Shown here in pieces: positions 21,549 to 31,118 of a stretch of DNA of 64,000 nt. Each line of letters opens with the position of its first letter. Position 1 is the stretch's first letter. The notes under the pieces are model-generated. The model did not search any database. It was not told where the DNA came from and saw only the letters and a program-made list of their open reading frames with translations. The stretch lies in NCBI RefSeq assembly GCF_947507565.1, contig NC_089182.1:1550001-1614000 (forward strand), read 5' to 3'. This stretch comes from Oscarella lobularis. Taxonomy: Eukaryota > Porifera > Homoscleromorpha > Homosclerophorida > Oscarellidae. The translations under genes were made by a program, and so were the position numbers.

Positions 21549-21778
21549 GTTTGAAAAGCACGGTTACGCTGATTCGTGTTTTCCTACGCATGCGCAGTAT
21601 AGCCCACATCCGGTTCTGCTGACTTCGCTTCACTCTCAAGCAACTTGAAATCAACTGTACAGTTGATTACCGGTGTGTTTAAAGTGGTTGCACCTCTATT
21701 TTAGTGCATATTATTTTGTCGAAGAGCGTCAGCAGGAATGAAAGCAAGAGATTTTGCAAAGGCAAGAGTAGCTTATGG

Positions 21779-22118
21779 GGGCAGTGGTGGCCGAGTGGTG
21801 AGCTCTCGGCCGGCACCACTATGGATGGGAGTTCGATTCCCGACCATGTCGGAATTTCGTAAAATTTGCTCCTTAATATGTGCTTTGGATGGGCTCTCCT
21901 ACCATTGCCCGAGGGTTTTCTCCAGTATTGGAGCTTTCCCCCTCGTCTATTCTCCATTCTAAAAGACCGTCAATGTCACCTGACTGAGCCCCGCCTACCC
22001 AGTGTATGGGAAGTCTTGGACGATCAGTGGTCCGCCGTCGGAAGATCAGCCCAGTGTGCTGAGACGTGTTTGTGCATAGCTGTGCATTGTCACTATAAAT
22101 AATAAAGATTTAGATTTT
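21779..22118 (+). mobile_element. tRNA-derived SINE
   Basis: The 5' part resembles a tRNA: box A-like TGGCCGAGTGG at 21788-21798 and box B GTTCGATTCC at 21831-21840, with the spacing of a tRNA Ser/Leu-type head. A non-tRNA body of about 240 bp follows, including GAGGGTTTTCTCCAGTATTG, and then an A/T-rich tail (AATAATAAAGATTTAG). There is no CCA-compatible acceptor stem at the 3' side of box B, so it is a SINE and not a tRNA gene. Confidence 0.72.
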
Positions 22119-22211
22119 TTTAGATTTTAGCTTTATGAAAAAATGTAGCCTTTGCTAGTAATCATTTTTATGATTCATGATGTATTCAGCGTATAGGGTG
22201 AGCGTCTGAGG

Positions 22212-22306
22212 GTGAGAGAACCGATATAATAAGAAGGAATGCGAAGCTATAAGGGTCCCTTAGCTTCGCATTCCTTCTTATTATATCGCTTCTTTCACTC
22301 TCACCT
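22212..22306. repeat. Hairpin with 28-bp perfect arms
   Basis: CGATATAATAAGAAGGAATG and eight further bases (22222-22249) pair perfectly with 22261-22288 across an 11-nt loop. GGTGAGAG-type sequence outside the arms pairs again at lower quality. This is probably a small MITE or the remnant of two inverted termini. Confidence 0.8.
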
Positions 22307-22361
22307 GGGAGTACAATCATAGATACTGTACTATTAATATACTGTACTGTATATCTGTATC

Positions 22362-23040
22362 TTGGACACACACATAGAATTAGATACAGGAATAGCTACT
22401 AAGGGGAAAATAAATAACTATAGACGTGACGTAACTTGTTTGATGACGTATTTAGAAGCGCAACTTAGTTCCCTTCCTCAGTTTGTGTACTGTAAAATCA
22501 TTTGCATTGAGAGCTACTCCTTGGGAGGAGCAATTAATGTCTCGATGCGACTTGGTCGGACGCTGCTCAACTACAGCCAAAAAAACGAAACAAATACATA
22601 TCAAGGCGAAACGTTGATATATGGCGGCTATGAAGATCTCGCATCAAAAGACCCTTTCCGGAGCGACCTAATTTACCGTCCTACGCCGTCTGGCATTCCT
22701 TGTTGTAGCTAAAAGCTTCCACCCATGACCTGACCCCATGCGATGAGTATATATTTATAGCTAAAGTCGGAAGCCATTTGTGACCTCCCGAGCTATTAGT
22801 TCAACATCACTTGGTATATAGACGCTGTACACTCGCCCGTTACAAGCCAGTTGCAAGCAAACTTGTAACTACAAACCATGAACTTTTCCTCTCTAATATT
22901 GGTCACAGGTTAGCCCTAGTGCACGTCGACTTCACGACTCTGCGTGTAGTACGATTCTCTGCCTAGGCTATCTTCTCCTCGCAATCGGTTCCAGTCCGGT
23001 ACAAACTGAAGGTGTGTAGTGACCAAAGCCTTCACTAATC
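22362..23040. other. Region upstream of the RTK-like exon, no assigned exon
   Basis: A 116-codon plus frame at 22362-22712 (GGAINVSMRLGRTLL) has no recognised domain. It could hold an upstream exon of the RTK-like gene, but I cannot show that. A TATATATTTATA stretch at about 22748 is the only promoter-like motif. Confidence 0.3.
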
Positions 23041-23332
23041 AGATCAAACGAAGCCTTCTAACCAATCTCTGATAGACTTCTTCTGCCACCGCTATCTTAT
23101 GGGAGAAAAACGCGTCGAAAAGACTATTCTCATTTCCATGATGCGAGAAGACGTCGTAAACGTTACTTGCATAAACGAAAAAGCGACTAATCGCGACTTT
23201 ATGTGGAAAGCGACTGGGGAAAGTAAAGAACTCAATGTGACACATCGATCCGCGCATGTCTTGACAATCAAAGGCACTTCAATCAAAGCGACCCGAAGAA
23301 AATTCGTCTGCCGTCTCAAAGACGATACAAAT
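23041..23332 (+). pseudogene. RTK-like gene, extracellular exon upstream of hAT insertion
   Basis: An exon likely begins after acceptor ...CTAATCAG at 23040. It reads REDVVNVTCINEKATN, DFMWKATGESKELNVTH and KFVCRLKDDTN. The spacing of V-x-C and W...F-x-C residues looks like an Ig-like domain. The frame is cut at 23332 by the hAT element and resumes at 26102 in the same phase (DDTN then KGNSRDCC). Confidence 0.6.
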
Positions 23333-26096
23333 CAGTGGCGTAGCCACGATTAAGCGGAGGTAGGTGCTAAGGTTCGCGCGCGAAGCGCGCGAAAAAATTT
23401 TTGGGCCACGCCCCTTTTTTTAGTTGACTATACCCTAACGAAAAACAGTGCGTAGGCTTAATTGTCTAAAATGCTGTTCAGTTCAAGTCGTCTTGGATGC
23501 TTCCTCGCAAAATCGTCAACTGCTTTTTCGACGTCAATTGGTATGTCGCGGTGAATCTGTAGTAGCGATAGTGCAGTAAGGCGGTTTGTTGCCATTGTTG
23601 TTCGTAGGGGGCTCTTCAATCTCTTTAAGGCACTGAAAGAGCGTTCGGCTGAACATGATGTCACGGGTAAAACGCAGACAATTCGAAGTAAGACAGCAAT
23701 ATTTTGAAATATTAGAGAAGTGTGCTCTAGAGCTGCTATTGGAGATGTGGGCAACTCCTCTTCCTTATTTGCAGTCTTCCATTTTGTACGCCAGCAGTCG
23801 AATTCCGATTCTATCGTTTCCGGCGAGGGAAGATCATTTTCATACATTGCTACAAGGCTTTGAACGCTTGAACGGGCTTCTTCTTCTGTAAGAGTAACTA
23901 GGACAGATGGAACCAACACAAAAGCTTGTAGAGCGGCTTTGTGGTGAGGAGTAAATCTAGATTTCAATTCTGATATCAGGTGATCCAGAAGAGGAATTGT
24001 TATGGAGCGCAGGTAGTATTTTTCCGCGGATGTCGCTGGAACATTGTCTCGATGTCTTTGTTTTTCACATCTTCTTGGCATTTGTACAGCTCCATTGCCT
24101 ATGGCTTCCGAAAGGCTTACAACTTTCTCAAACCAGATTTGGTGATATTTTGAGCAGTTGGTTCTCACTTCCTGCAGCGTTGCAATAACTGTATCAATTT
24201 CTTTTACAGCACACAGTAAATCTTTTCCCTCTGCCTGTAGACCGCTTGTTAGACCTTGAAGATAATTTAGGCAATTGTTTGTCAATATCATTGAGCAAAG
24301 AAATTCGCTGTTACATAATGCCAATTCCAGACTTTTAGCATCGGTGACAGAATCAGAAGACCACAGAGAAGGTCCTTCGCTAAAAATGCTTTGAAAGCAA
24401 GCGACAACGGGTAAAAGAAGCGATCGAAAGACATTAAGTGCATCTATGCGTTGAACCCATCTTGTGCGACAAAGATCTTTCAATTTGAGAATTTTGGATG
24501 CCGGTGCAAACTCTGATATAGCTTTTTCAAGAGATTTCTGCCTTTTGGGATGAGAGTCAAAAAAAACATATGTTCTGTTAATGACTCCCATCATATTTCG
24601 AATGCTTGCGATTTGCAGAGATTTTACCACGGCCAGGTTAAGACAGTGTGAACTGCAGTGTAGATAAAGAGCAAGGCAATGACGTTTAGTAATAAGGGCA
24701 GCAGCTCCTTTAGCTGCACCCGCCATGTTACCCGCTCCATCGTAGGCTTGGCCTCTCAGATAGTTGAGGTTTAGCCCAAGCGTTGTGAGAGAGGAAATGA
24801 TTTTGTCGGCCAGACATTTTCCTGTGACTCCGGTGTCACATTCTACGTAAGACACAAAATCTTCGCGAATTGTTGTGCTTTCCAATTCCACATACCGAAT
24901 AACCAAAGTCAGAATTTCTTTGTTTGACAAGTCTGTCACTTCGTCTGCTATTACAGTAAAGAATTTACCGGCGTTAACTTTTGAAACAATACTTTTCGTT
25001 ATTTGACTTCCAACCACATCAATGATTTCGTTTTGAACTTGAGGAGAAGTATACCGACCATTTTTCGCAGCTTTTGAAACATGCGTAGCTAAGACCTTGT
25101 CTCCTGCTTCCATTCGAAACTGCAACAAAGCTAAGAAGTTGCCTGGGTTGGCTTCCACTGATTCTTCTAAGCAGACACCACTGTCTCTGTGACCCCGAAG
25201 AGCGAAACACTGCCTCCCGCAGAGAACAACAGTTTTGATCAATGACGCAACTACTAGACGATTTTGCGCTATCCGTTCTGAAAGAGCTCTGCTAATCAGA
25301 CTCCGGGCACTCGGCTGCTTTCTGTCCATAACGCGAAGAAAATCGTGGGCTCGAAGAGCAGCGCTTTTGTGATGCTCCTTTGTTGTGTGCTTTTTGAGTA
25401 CTTCTAAAGCTTTGCCAAACGATGTCAGGGGACCACGTGCAAGACAGCCTTGCTTACAACCGTGATAACTGGAAAAGTCTCGCCCAAAAAGCACACAAAA
25501 CAAGCAGTATCCGCCGTCCTCGCTTTCACTGTACGCTAGCCACTTATACAGCTCCAACCAGCGTTTCTGAAATGATCGACCTTTTTTGTTCTTAGGAAAG
25601 ACATAACCGTCTGGGACAGTTTTCAGGTTGTCTTCCTTCAGTAAGGCATATAGTTCTTCGCTCGACAGACGTTTCCCAACGTAATCCGCTATGTCTGAAT
25701 ACGTCGTCGGTCTTGCAACTTTTGGCGGCCGTTCTTCCGATTCTCCTTCGCTCTCAGTCTCTGAATCTGACCCTGAGCCAGGCGATGACTCTCCGTTGGG
25801 GTCTGAGGGGGAATCTGACCCTGAGCCAGGTGATGACTCTGCGTTGGGGTCTGAGGGGGAGGTTGAGGGTGACGAAGATTCACCATGACCAGGCGACTGA
25901 CTTGTTTGGCTTCGCTCAGCCTCTGACTGTTTGCGGAAGTAACACAGCAGAGAAGACATGACAGTGGATACGGGCATGCGATGAGATAGACAACCCGGAC
26001 AAGATTTTCGAGTGTATTTAAAAATAGTTTAATTATTTCGGCAAACTTGAGGGGGGTGCTCGAGCACCCAAAGCACCCCCCCTGGCTACGCCACTG
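23333..26096. mobile_element. hAT transposon with 5-bp target duplication
   Basis: The termini CAGTGGCGTAGCCA (23333-23346) and TGGCTACGCCACTG (26083-26096) are perfect 14-bp inverted repeats. The flanks are both CAAAT (23328-23332 and 26097-26101). The element is 2764 bp and carries one intact transposase gene on minus. It lies in an exon of the RTK-like gene. Confidence 0.93.
23458..25977 (-). CDS. hAT transposase, ZMYM1-like, intact
   Basis: An uninterrupted 839-residue frame. Residues 1-100 are acidic Ser/Pro-rich with a duplicated block (SPGSGSDSPSDPNGESSPGS is part of it). Residues about 150-230 are a TTF-type zinc finger (GGYCLFCVLFGR ... CKQGC ... HTTKEHHKS). The core carries FFTVIADEVTDLSNKE (first catalytic Asp), GQAYDGAGNMAG and HCSSHCLNL. 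The C-terminus has the hAT dimerisation motif VLPVTSCSAERSFSALKRLK and ALSLLQIHRDI. All expected parts are present and no stop is found, so the element may be recent or active. Confidence 0.93.
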   Translation of the reverse strand: MPVSTVMSSLLCYFRKQSEAERSQTSQSPGHGESSSPSTSPSDPNAESSPGSGSDSPSDPNGESSPGSGSDSETESEGESEERPPKVARPTTYSDIADYVGKRLSSEELYALLKEDNLKTVPDGYVFPKNKKGRSFQKRWLELYKWLAYSESEDGGYCLFCVLFGRDFSSYHGCKQGCLARGPLTSFGKALEVLKKHTTKEHHKSAALRAHDFLRVMDRKQPSARSLISRALSERIAQNRLVVASLIKTVVLCGRQCFALRGHRDSGVCLEESVEANPGNFLALLQFRMEAGDKVLATHVSKAAKNGRYTSPQVQNEIIDVVGSQITKSIVSKVNAGKFFTVIADEVTDLSNKEILTLVIRYVELESTTIREDFVSYVECDTGVTGKCLADKIISSLTTLGLNLNYLRGQAYDGAGNMAGAAKGAAALITKRHCLALYLHCSSHCLNLAVVKSLQIASIRNMMGVINRTYVFFDSHPKRQKSLEKAISEFAPASKILKLKDLCRTRWVQRIDALNVFRSLLLPVVACFQSIFSEGPSLWSSDSVTDAKSLELALCNSEFLCSMILTNNCLNYLQGLTSGLQAEGKDLLCAVKEIDTVIATLQEVRTNCSKYHQIWFEKVVSLSEAIGNGAVQMPRRCEKQRHRDNVPATSAEKYYLRSITIPLLDHLISELKSRFTPHHKAALQAFVLVPSVLVTLTEEEARSSVQSLVAMYENDLPSPETIESEFDCWRTKWKTANKEEELPTSPIAALEHTSLIFQNIAVLLRIVCVLPVTSCSAERSFSALKRLKSPLRTTMATNRLTALSLLQIHRDIPIDVEKAVDDFARKHPRRLELNSILDN

Positions 26097-26101
26097 CAAA
26101 T

Positions 26102-27182
26102 AAGGGCAATTCACGGGATTGCTGCACAGTGATTGCCAAAATCCTGCCTGAAAGGGTTGGGCACAAATCTACATTTATATATAACTCTTCAAATGGGACT
26201 TCATTTCAAAACGCATCGTCCAATGCTTATTACTCTTTTCAGACTGCGACTATTTCTGCTACGGTGTCCGCCACTGCCGTGCTCCTTCTTAGTGTCGGAG
26301 CCGCTGTTATTATAGCGCTGAAGCGAAAGCATCTTTCTGACACTGCGAGTGATAGCTTGGACAACTTAGCTTATCTTCTCGACCTAAAGGAACAGCGGGT
26401 TTGGAACGGATCCGAAATCATCCCAATTGACTGTCTTTTAATCGGAAAATTACTTGGTAAACACACTCGAAGAAACTTTTTAAAAAATTTGTGAAACTGC
26501 TGCTATATTTTAGGAGAAGGACAATTTGGCACGGTGACCGAAGGAAAGTTAAGAACCGTGTGTAAACAACGAAAAATTCATGATAGGCAAATTGCAATAA
26601 AAATGCTCAAAAGTAAACGCATCTACATTTACGAATATTCAGTGGGAAAAGCTCATATTCTCCTAAATGTCTATAGACCGAGAGGGGGTCAACGCAGAGG
26701 AACTTCAAAAAGAAGCCGAAATGCTTGTCAAGCTCGATCAACACGAGAACGTCATTCACGTCTCAATTAATTATTTTGTCAGGCTTCCCTGGGACTATCA
26801 CGGCTATTACTCGAAGCCTTGGACTGCGACAATAGTCCTGCAGCGGCCCCCAACGTACACAATGCAAAAGAAAGTGTAAGTAGTAACCCGTGTCGTGCGT
26901 TAGCCTTGGCATGAGTGATTCTTTTAACAGAGTTGTGATGAGCTCACAATCCATTATACCGCTTCAGGACGATGTGATAAAGTAGACGACGTCGATGGCG
27001 ATGATCTGGGAAGCATTGCCGAAGAGTCGCTTAGTATTTCTTCGAGCATGCCAAGAGTTGCTGTGAGTGGCACATACGTTTCAGTGACACTTTTGTCAAT
27101 TTACTGTACTCTCAGAGCTCCATCGCATTCTGGACGGCGAGAAAGCCCACTGGAAGACGATGTTTATGACGCACTTTTGTAG
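26102..27182 (+). pseudogene. RTK-like gene, membrane and partial kinase exons
   Basis: Exon 26102-26456 finishes the extracellular part, crosses the membrane (ISATVSATAVLLLSVGAAVI, then basic KRKH) and ends in the juxtamembrane segment and GKLLG. Intron 26457-26513 separates it from 26514-26612 (EGQFGTVTEGKL, the Gly-rich loop, and IAIKMLK, the ATP-binding Lys). Intron 26613-26676 precedes the alpha-C region (AEELQKEAEMLVKLDQHENV). After that, the HRD catalytic loop, DFG and the whole C-lobe are absent. The next readable exons resemble a cytoplasmic tail (ALDCDNSPAAAP, LGSIAEESLSISSSMPRVA, GRRESPLEDDVYDALL then stop at 27180-27182). A catalytically dead remnant. Confidence 0.7.
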
Positions 27183-27428
27183 CTCATTGATAACCCATCG
27201 CTGTTGACTGTTCCGTGCAAAGATCTCACGGAAGTTCAACTCAGAGCGCGCCGAATAAAGAAAAACGCAAGAAAGCAGATCAAATTGATTAATGGCTGGG
27301 ATGAGATAAGAGCAGCGCCAGCAAAGCTCGTTATGACAAGTACCGGCAAGATCTGGATGAATAAAGCGGGCGTTGACCGAGTAGCTCACTACTATAATGT
27401 GAACAAGGGAGGCGGAGCAAAGTTTTAG
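27183..27428 (+). other. Short unassigned coding-like segment
   Basis: An open frame directly follows the RTK-like stop: LTVPCKDLTEVQLRARRIKK, INGWDEIRAAPAKLVM, GKIWMNKAGVDRVAHYYN. It is hydrophilic with no domain I know. It could be an exon of a separate decayed gene. Confidence 0.3.
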
Positions 27429-27429
27429 C

Positions 27430-28003
27430 AAGGGTAGGTTTTATGCTGAGTTGACGTTTTATCGTCCTGAAATGTATTGTAGATTATAAGTGAGAATTAC
27501 GCTGGAATTTCGAAAGAGGCAATCGGGAAGTGGTTGAAAAGTTCCGAGTGCCATTGCGTAAAAGCTTCATGAATGATGTAAATTAATTAATTGCTCAAAA
27601 AGGTTTAACGTTTAACGTTTAACGGTCTCCTCTTACCCGTGACGGAACACCGTATGTTTCACAGGCTTGGACAAAGTAAGACAAAACTGTTGCCGCCTTG
27701 TTATTTGAGGAACAGCGCAAAAAATTCTACTGGGACCGTCAATGCCTAGCCATAATGAATGTTATTGTGTTATTTTAACAACTAACTAGGGTTGAATAAA
27801 AAACTCACCTCCGTGAACTACAATTTTTCATCGAATAAGAGCGTGCAACCCGTCTATATGCCAAAGAGCATTTGGGCCATGTACGTGATATCTTCGCCTT
27901 TGAACCGTATGAGACCACCGCACTGTGACACTCCTTGAAATCGCACAAGGCTTGACCTCACTCGGTATCGTGGAACTTTAATTGCTCTCGATTGCAAATG
28001 GCC
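27430..28003. other. No recognisable gene
   Basis: AT-rich sequence with short frames only. One short direct repeat (TTTAACGTTTAACG) near 27605 was noted. Confidence 0.5.
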
Positions 28004-28590
28004 TTAAACAAGCCGATAGCCGTGCCTAGAGAATTCGTGATTTATATCCATAACAGCCGCGTCTAAATCACTGTCACAAATTGCAGTGAATGAGCCACGA
28101 ATAGACAAGCCCGCAGCGCCCAGTTTTCGATGAATAATCCTGACGGAGCAGCCTACGATTGCAGCTATTTCTCCCACAGTGAAGTCCAAATCAATCAAAT
28201 ATTCCAGTTGATGCCTTTCAACTTGAATTATAGGACGCCTTCTTAGGCCAGAAGACGCTAAAATGAAGAAGACTACCTGAAAACATTTACAGAAATCATA
28301 AAGTTCAGTTTACCTTCGCGAGGGGCAGCGTATCCCGAAGCCACCATTTGTCGTTGCCTGCTCTCGAGCCTGCTGCGCAGAGCCGACAATAACTGTTGGA
28401 GAAGGGTCACCATGCCGTTTTCGTCGCGTCTCAGCCAGTGTTCGACCCTGAGAACGTGTATCAGGGCTGATTCGGAGCGCGCAACAATATCTTCCAGATC
28501 ATCAAGTGAAGCAGCATCTATAGTACGAGGGATGTCATTGATGAGACGGCGAATGTACTCAAGAAAGTAAAGGACGTTTTCCTGGTTCAT
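28004..28590 (-). pseudogene. IS3EU-like integrase N-terminus (copy B)
   Basis: The start is the ATG at 28590 (MNQENVLYFLEYIRRLIND). Exon 1 is helical (LDDLEDIVARSESALIHVLR, NGMVTLLQQLLSALRSRLE). After an apparent intron, the HTH reads FTVGEIAAIVGCSVRIIHRK and AVMDINHEFSRHGYRLV. This parallels the 8671-9267 protein in layout. No catalytic core follows. It is transcribed away from a HECT-type N-terminus starting 71 bp from its ATG. Confidence 0.6.
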
Positions 28591-28661
28591 TTTTGTGACT
28601 CAAATAGCGTGCTAAGACTGGGAATGCACATCACGCCCAGATGAGAGTCCCGTATATCGGC

Positions 28662-28781
28662 ATGGCCAACAGCGATGAGCGTCGCAGCCTACGAGTCCTC
28701 TCCGAAGGAATTCAGAGTGTGTCCGGGCAATTGTCTCAACTCATAAGCACCCTCAGACGTAAACTCCTTCGCTGCAAGTGA
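28662..28781 (+). pseudogene. HECT-like protein N-terminus (copy B)
   Basis: A 39-residue frame: MANSDERRSLRVLSEGIQSV, then LSQLISTLRRKLL, then stop. It begins MAN like the HECT-like gene at 6078 and has a similar helical run. The sequence from here to about 28810 matches 39600-39830 in reverse complement. The rest of the gene is missing. Confidence 0.45.
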
Positions 28782-28844
28782 AGCGTACGTACGTAGACAA
28801 CGCGGGGCCGTCACGTGAAATTTTGTTGCGCTACTACTGTATAT

Positions 28845-29700
28845 CTATCCATGTACGGGGTTGTCGCAGCTCTCTTTTATAGGGCTCTGGGAGGTTCGAG
28901 GATGTGATGTCAGCACAGCAGCGAAGTTTTTGTTCAATAAGACATTTTCTGCATCGGCCGAAGTTGAATGTGGTTGATTGTACTGTAGTGCCGTCAATAT
29001 TCCCATTGCAGGAACAGCATGCTTTGTATTTGTTGATACTTTGGATAGCGATGATTTCAGCATTCGCGATGTTGTCGCCGTATTTGTTGTCGTCGTCTGA
29101 ATCGCGCGCGTAGGAGTAGTAGTGGATGTTTTTGAACGGCGGAATTTGAATGTTGCTTGCATTATGCACTGGATAGGATAGGTATTTTTGCCTTTGTCGA
29201 AGCGAAATTTGACGTTGAATAACTTGTAGAAGGTGTTCACTCTAGTGTGCCAATGAAATCTTCCCAAAGAGTTAGTGATCTTGTGTCGGTAGCGTCAGAG
29301 ACGATGAAGCCTTGTTTCTGCTGTCCTGTTGCGACCTTCTGAGGAGGAGAGATTTTGCAAACTTTGGCGCGAACATTGACGAGCTGAGAGGCTACTGTGG
29401 AAGCCATGTCACGAATAGATATCTTCTTGGCGTCGCCCGGTTCTTCCATTTCGCGCAATAAAGTGTCTTATTTCCCTAGACGTCGAAGTATGATGACTTC
29501 TGTATTTTGACGGTAGCCAGTGAAATCGGGGATGAAAGCATTGTAGTATTGCTGCAACTGTTGATGATGTTTGCTGTGAAAGCCGATGAAACGTATGCTG
29601 CGATCCTCGTCGGCGAAGCGGCCGTCGAAGTATGAGTTGGCCGATTTTTCGATGTCTTCATTGGAGAGAGGCTTGTTGCAAATACGTGTGGCTCCGTAAT
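28845..29700 (-). pseudogene. RPA-like OB-fold protein, frameshifted
   Basis: Minus strand, in order: a segment readable as KPLSNEDIEKSANSYFDGRF and FIGFHSKHHQQLQQYY; an OB-fold-like stretch ASQLVNVRAKVCKISPPQKV, QGFIVSDATDTRSLTLWEDF; then NTFYKLFNVKFRF; then KYKACCSCNGNIDGTTVQST with CRKC. The OB strand pattern followed by a CxxC...CxxC zinc region resembles the large RPA subunit C-terminal domain, or single-strand-binding proteins encoded by mobile elements. The frame changes at least three times (near 29480, 29250 and 29140). No transposase partner was identified nearby. Confidence 0.5.
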
Positions 29701-30194
29701 AGCGGACAGACAGTCGAAGTCTGCGAACGGTTGTTCTTGCATGGCTCTCACTCTTTGAGAGTATCTCTTGCTCATGACGGTTGAGAGTGAAGTGTGATTG
29801 TTCGGTCGTTGAGTCGGTGTAACGGTATTTGTGAGGATGTGAGGCGGAGTCGAAATCGAGCTAGACAAAAGTGGATGTTCAGAATTGTGAGACGGCACGT
29901 TTCTATGCAGGTGTGAATGCCCGATAGCATATGTCTGGAGGCAGTGTTTAGGAATAGACAGTTGGGCGGTGCGTGGCGGTGCGATGAAGAAGATAACTGT
30001 GGAAATAGAGATGTGTGAGTCTGAGAAGTAGCGAGGTGTGGCAATAAGATGGTACGTATCCCAGTGTAGGGAGCGCAATTGTAGTCTGTGTGTGGGGGTG
30101 AGGTTGGAAGGGCAAGATGAGTGCAAACGATAAATGTTATGCTGGGATGTTGGATTGTGGATTGCGTGCGCCCCTTGTTACTATATAGCGTTTC

Positions 30195-30221
30195 GGGGGG
30201 GGGGGGGGGGGGGGGGGGGGG
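30195..30221. repeat. Poly-G run of 27
   Basis: Twenty-seven consecutive G residues directly precede TGCACTACCGCGCGCTA. Length is likely polymorphic or assembly-limited, and the G-rich strand could form quadruplexes. Confidence 0.9.
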
Positions 30222-31118
30222 TGCACTACCGCGCGCTAAGAACCAAACTTCCTTTCAAAAATCGACTTCTCATTGTCGATTTTAGTTTTCGAACGCTTCA
30301 AACCGTTAGTTCTCTTGCTGTTATACAAAGGGATACACCTTTGACCCAGCGCGAGTTTGTTTCGCTAAATTCGTCGCGAAGGCCGAGTCTTCCGCGAGTG
30401 CTCGAGTAGCATATCACTTTTAACTGCTTTACGGACGCATTACACTGCTAGAGGTTGGGTCCAATTTTGAGGCGCTCATTATAGTACAGTTTTGAGCAAT
30501 TCTGGGGTCAGCCGGTGACTCGCTCGTCCGCAATGAAAAAGACAATGCAGATTCTGAGCTCTGCGAGCTTGTATGCACCGTAGATGTTAATCTGTTGGCA
30601 TGTGCAGCGCGTGCACGTCTTCAGAGAGATGCTAGGGACCTAGTAGGGTAGGTACGACTTCGTACTAGCTCGACACGGAATGCGGCTCTATTTGCAGCCG
30701 GATGCACACGATAGCAACATCGAGAGTGATGTAGTTGATTTTCTCATTAGTCTGCTAGGAAACAACGCGAATGCGCTCTTTTAGGACGACGTTTTCAGAC
30801 ATATCTACTATGGCAGCGTAACTATAAGTCGAGGAGGGCGTCTCAAAATTAGGCAGGTTTTCTACACCAATAGCGACTAAAATGAGCGGTTGTTTGGTCG
30901 CCTTAGTCGAGCGGCCGAAACGACAGAAGCGGAAATAAGAGGGAGCACAAAACTTGAAGACGATAAGAGCTATCGCCTTCAAATTCATACGATGCCTTTG
31001 TGGCTACAAATGCGTACTAGCGATACGCGAAAAATGTCTACGATTCTTATTATGCCCGAAAAACGACTTTTGAATAGGCGTGTCGGTAGCGCGCGGTAGT
31101 GCACAGCCCCCTGATACG
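30195..31118. mobile_element. Candidate DNA element with GTGCACTACCGCGCGCTA ends
   Basis: The left end reads G-run then TGCACTACCGCGCGCTA. The right end (about 31084-31118) reads TAGCGCGCGGTAGTGCACAG followed by CCCCCT. Inside, weaker complementarity continues (AAAATCGACTT against AAACGACTTTT). The interior has no gene I can name. A diverged end of the same type may occur at 63021-63056 (GGGGGGGTTTGCACTAAAGT). No target duplication could be fixed because of the homopolymer. Confidence 0.45.

Larger units (their letters stand above)
19371..21657. mobile_element. Two-gene Tc1/mariner-superfamily transposon
   Basis: The termini are CAGTTGATTTCAAGTTGCTT plus four more matched bases (24 bp perfect) and then partial identity to about 50 bp. 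Both sides have a TA duplication (19369-19370 and 21658-21659). The 2287-bp body holds two convergent genes: a PB1-like/SHOCT protein on plus (19449-20428) and a DD34E transposase on minus (20571-21548). Each start codon lies within about 110 bp of its terminus, so the TIRs probably act as promoters. Nothing else separates the genes from the ends, which argues that both belong to the element. Confidence 0.85.

Noticed and set aside
21779-21850. A tRNA Ser/Leu gene
   Set aside because: Boxes A and B are present, but no 3' acceptor stem follows and the sequence runs into a SINE body with an A/T tail.
29476-30126. 216-codon minus frame rich in Ser/Thr/His/Pro
   Set aside because: Its lower part is the wrong frame of the RPA-like relic, and the remainder looks like low-complexity noncoding sequence.
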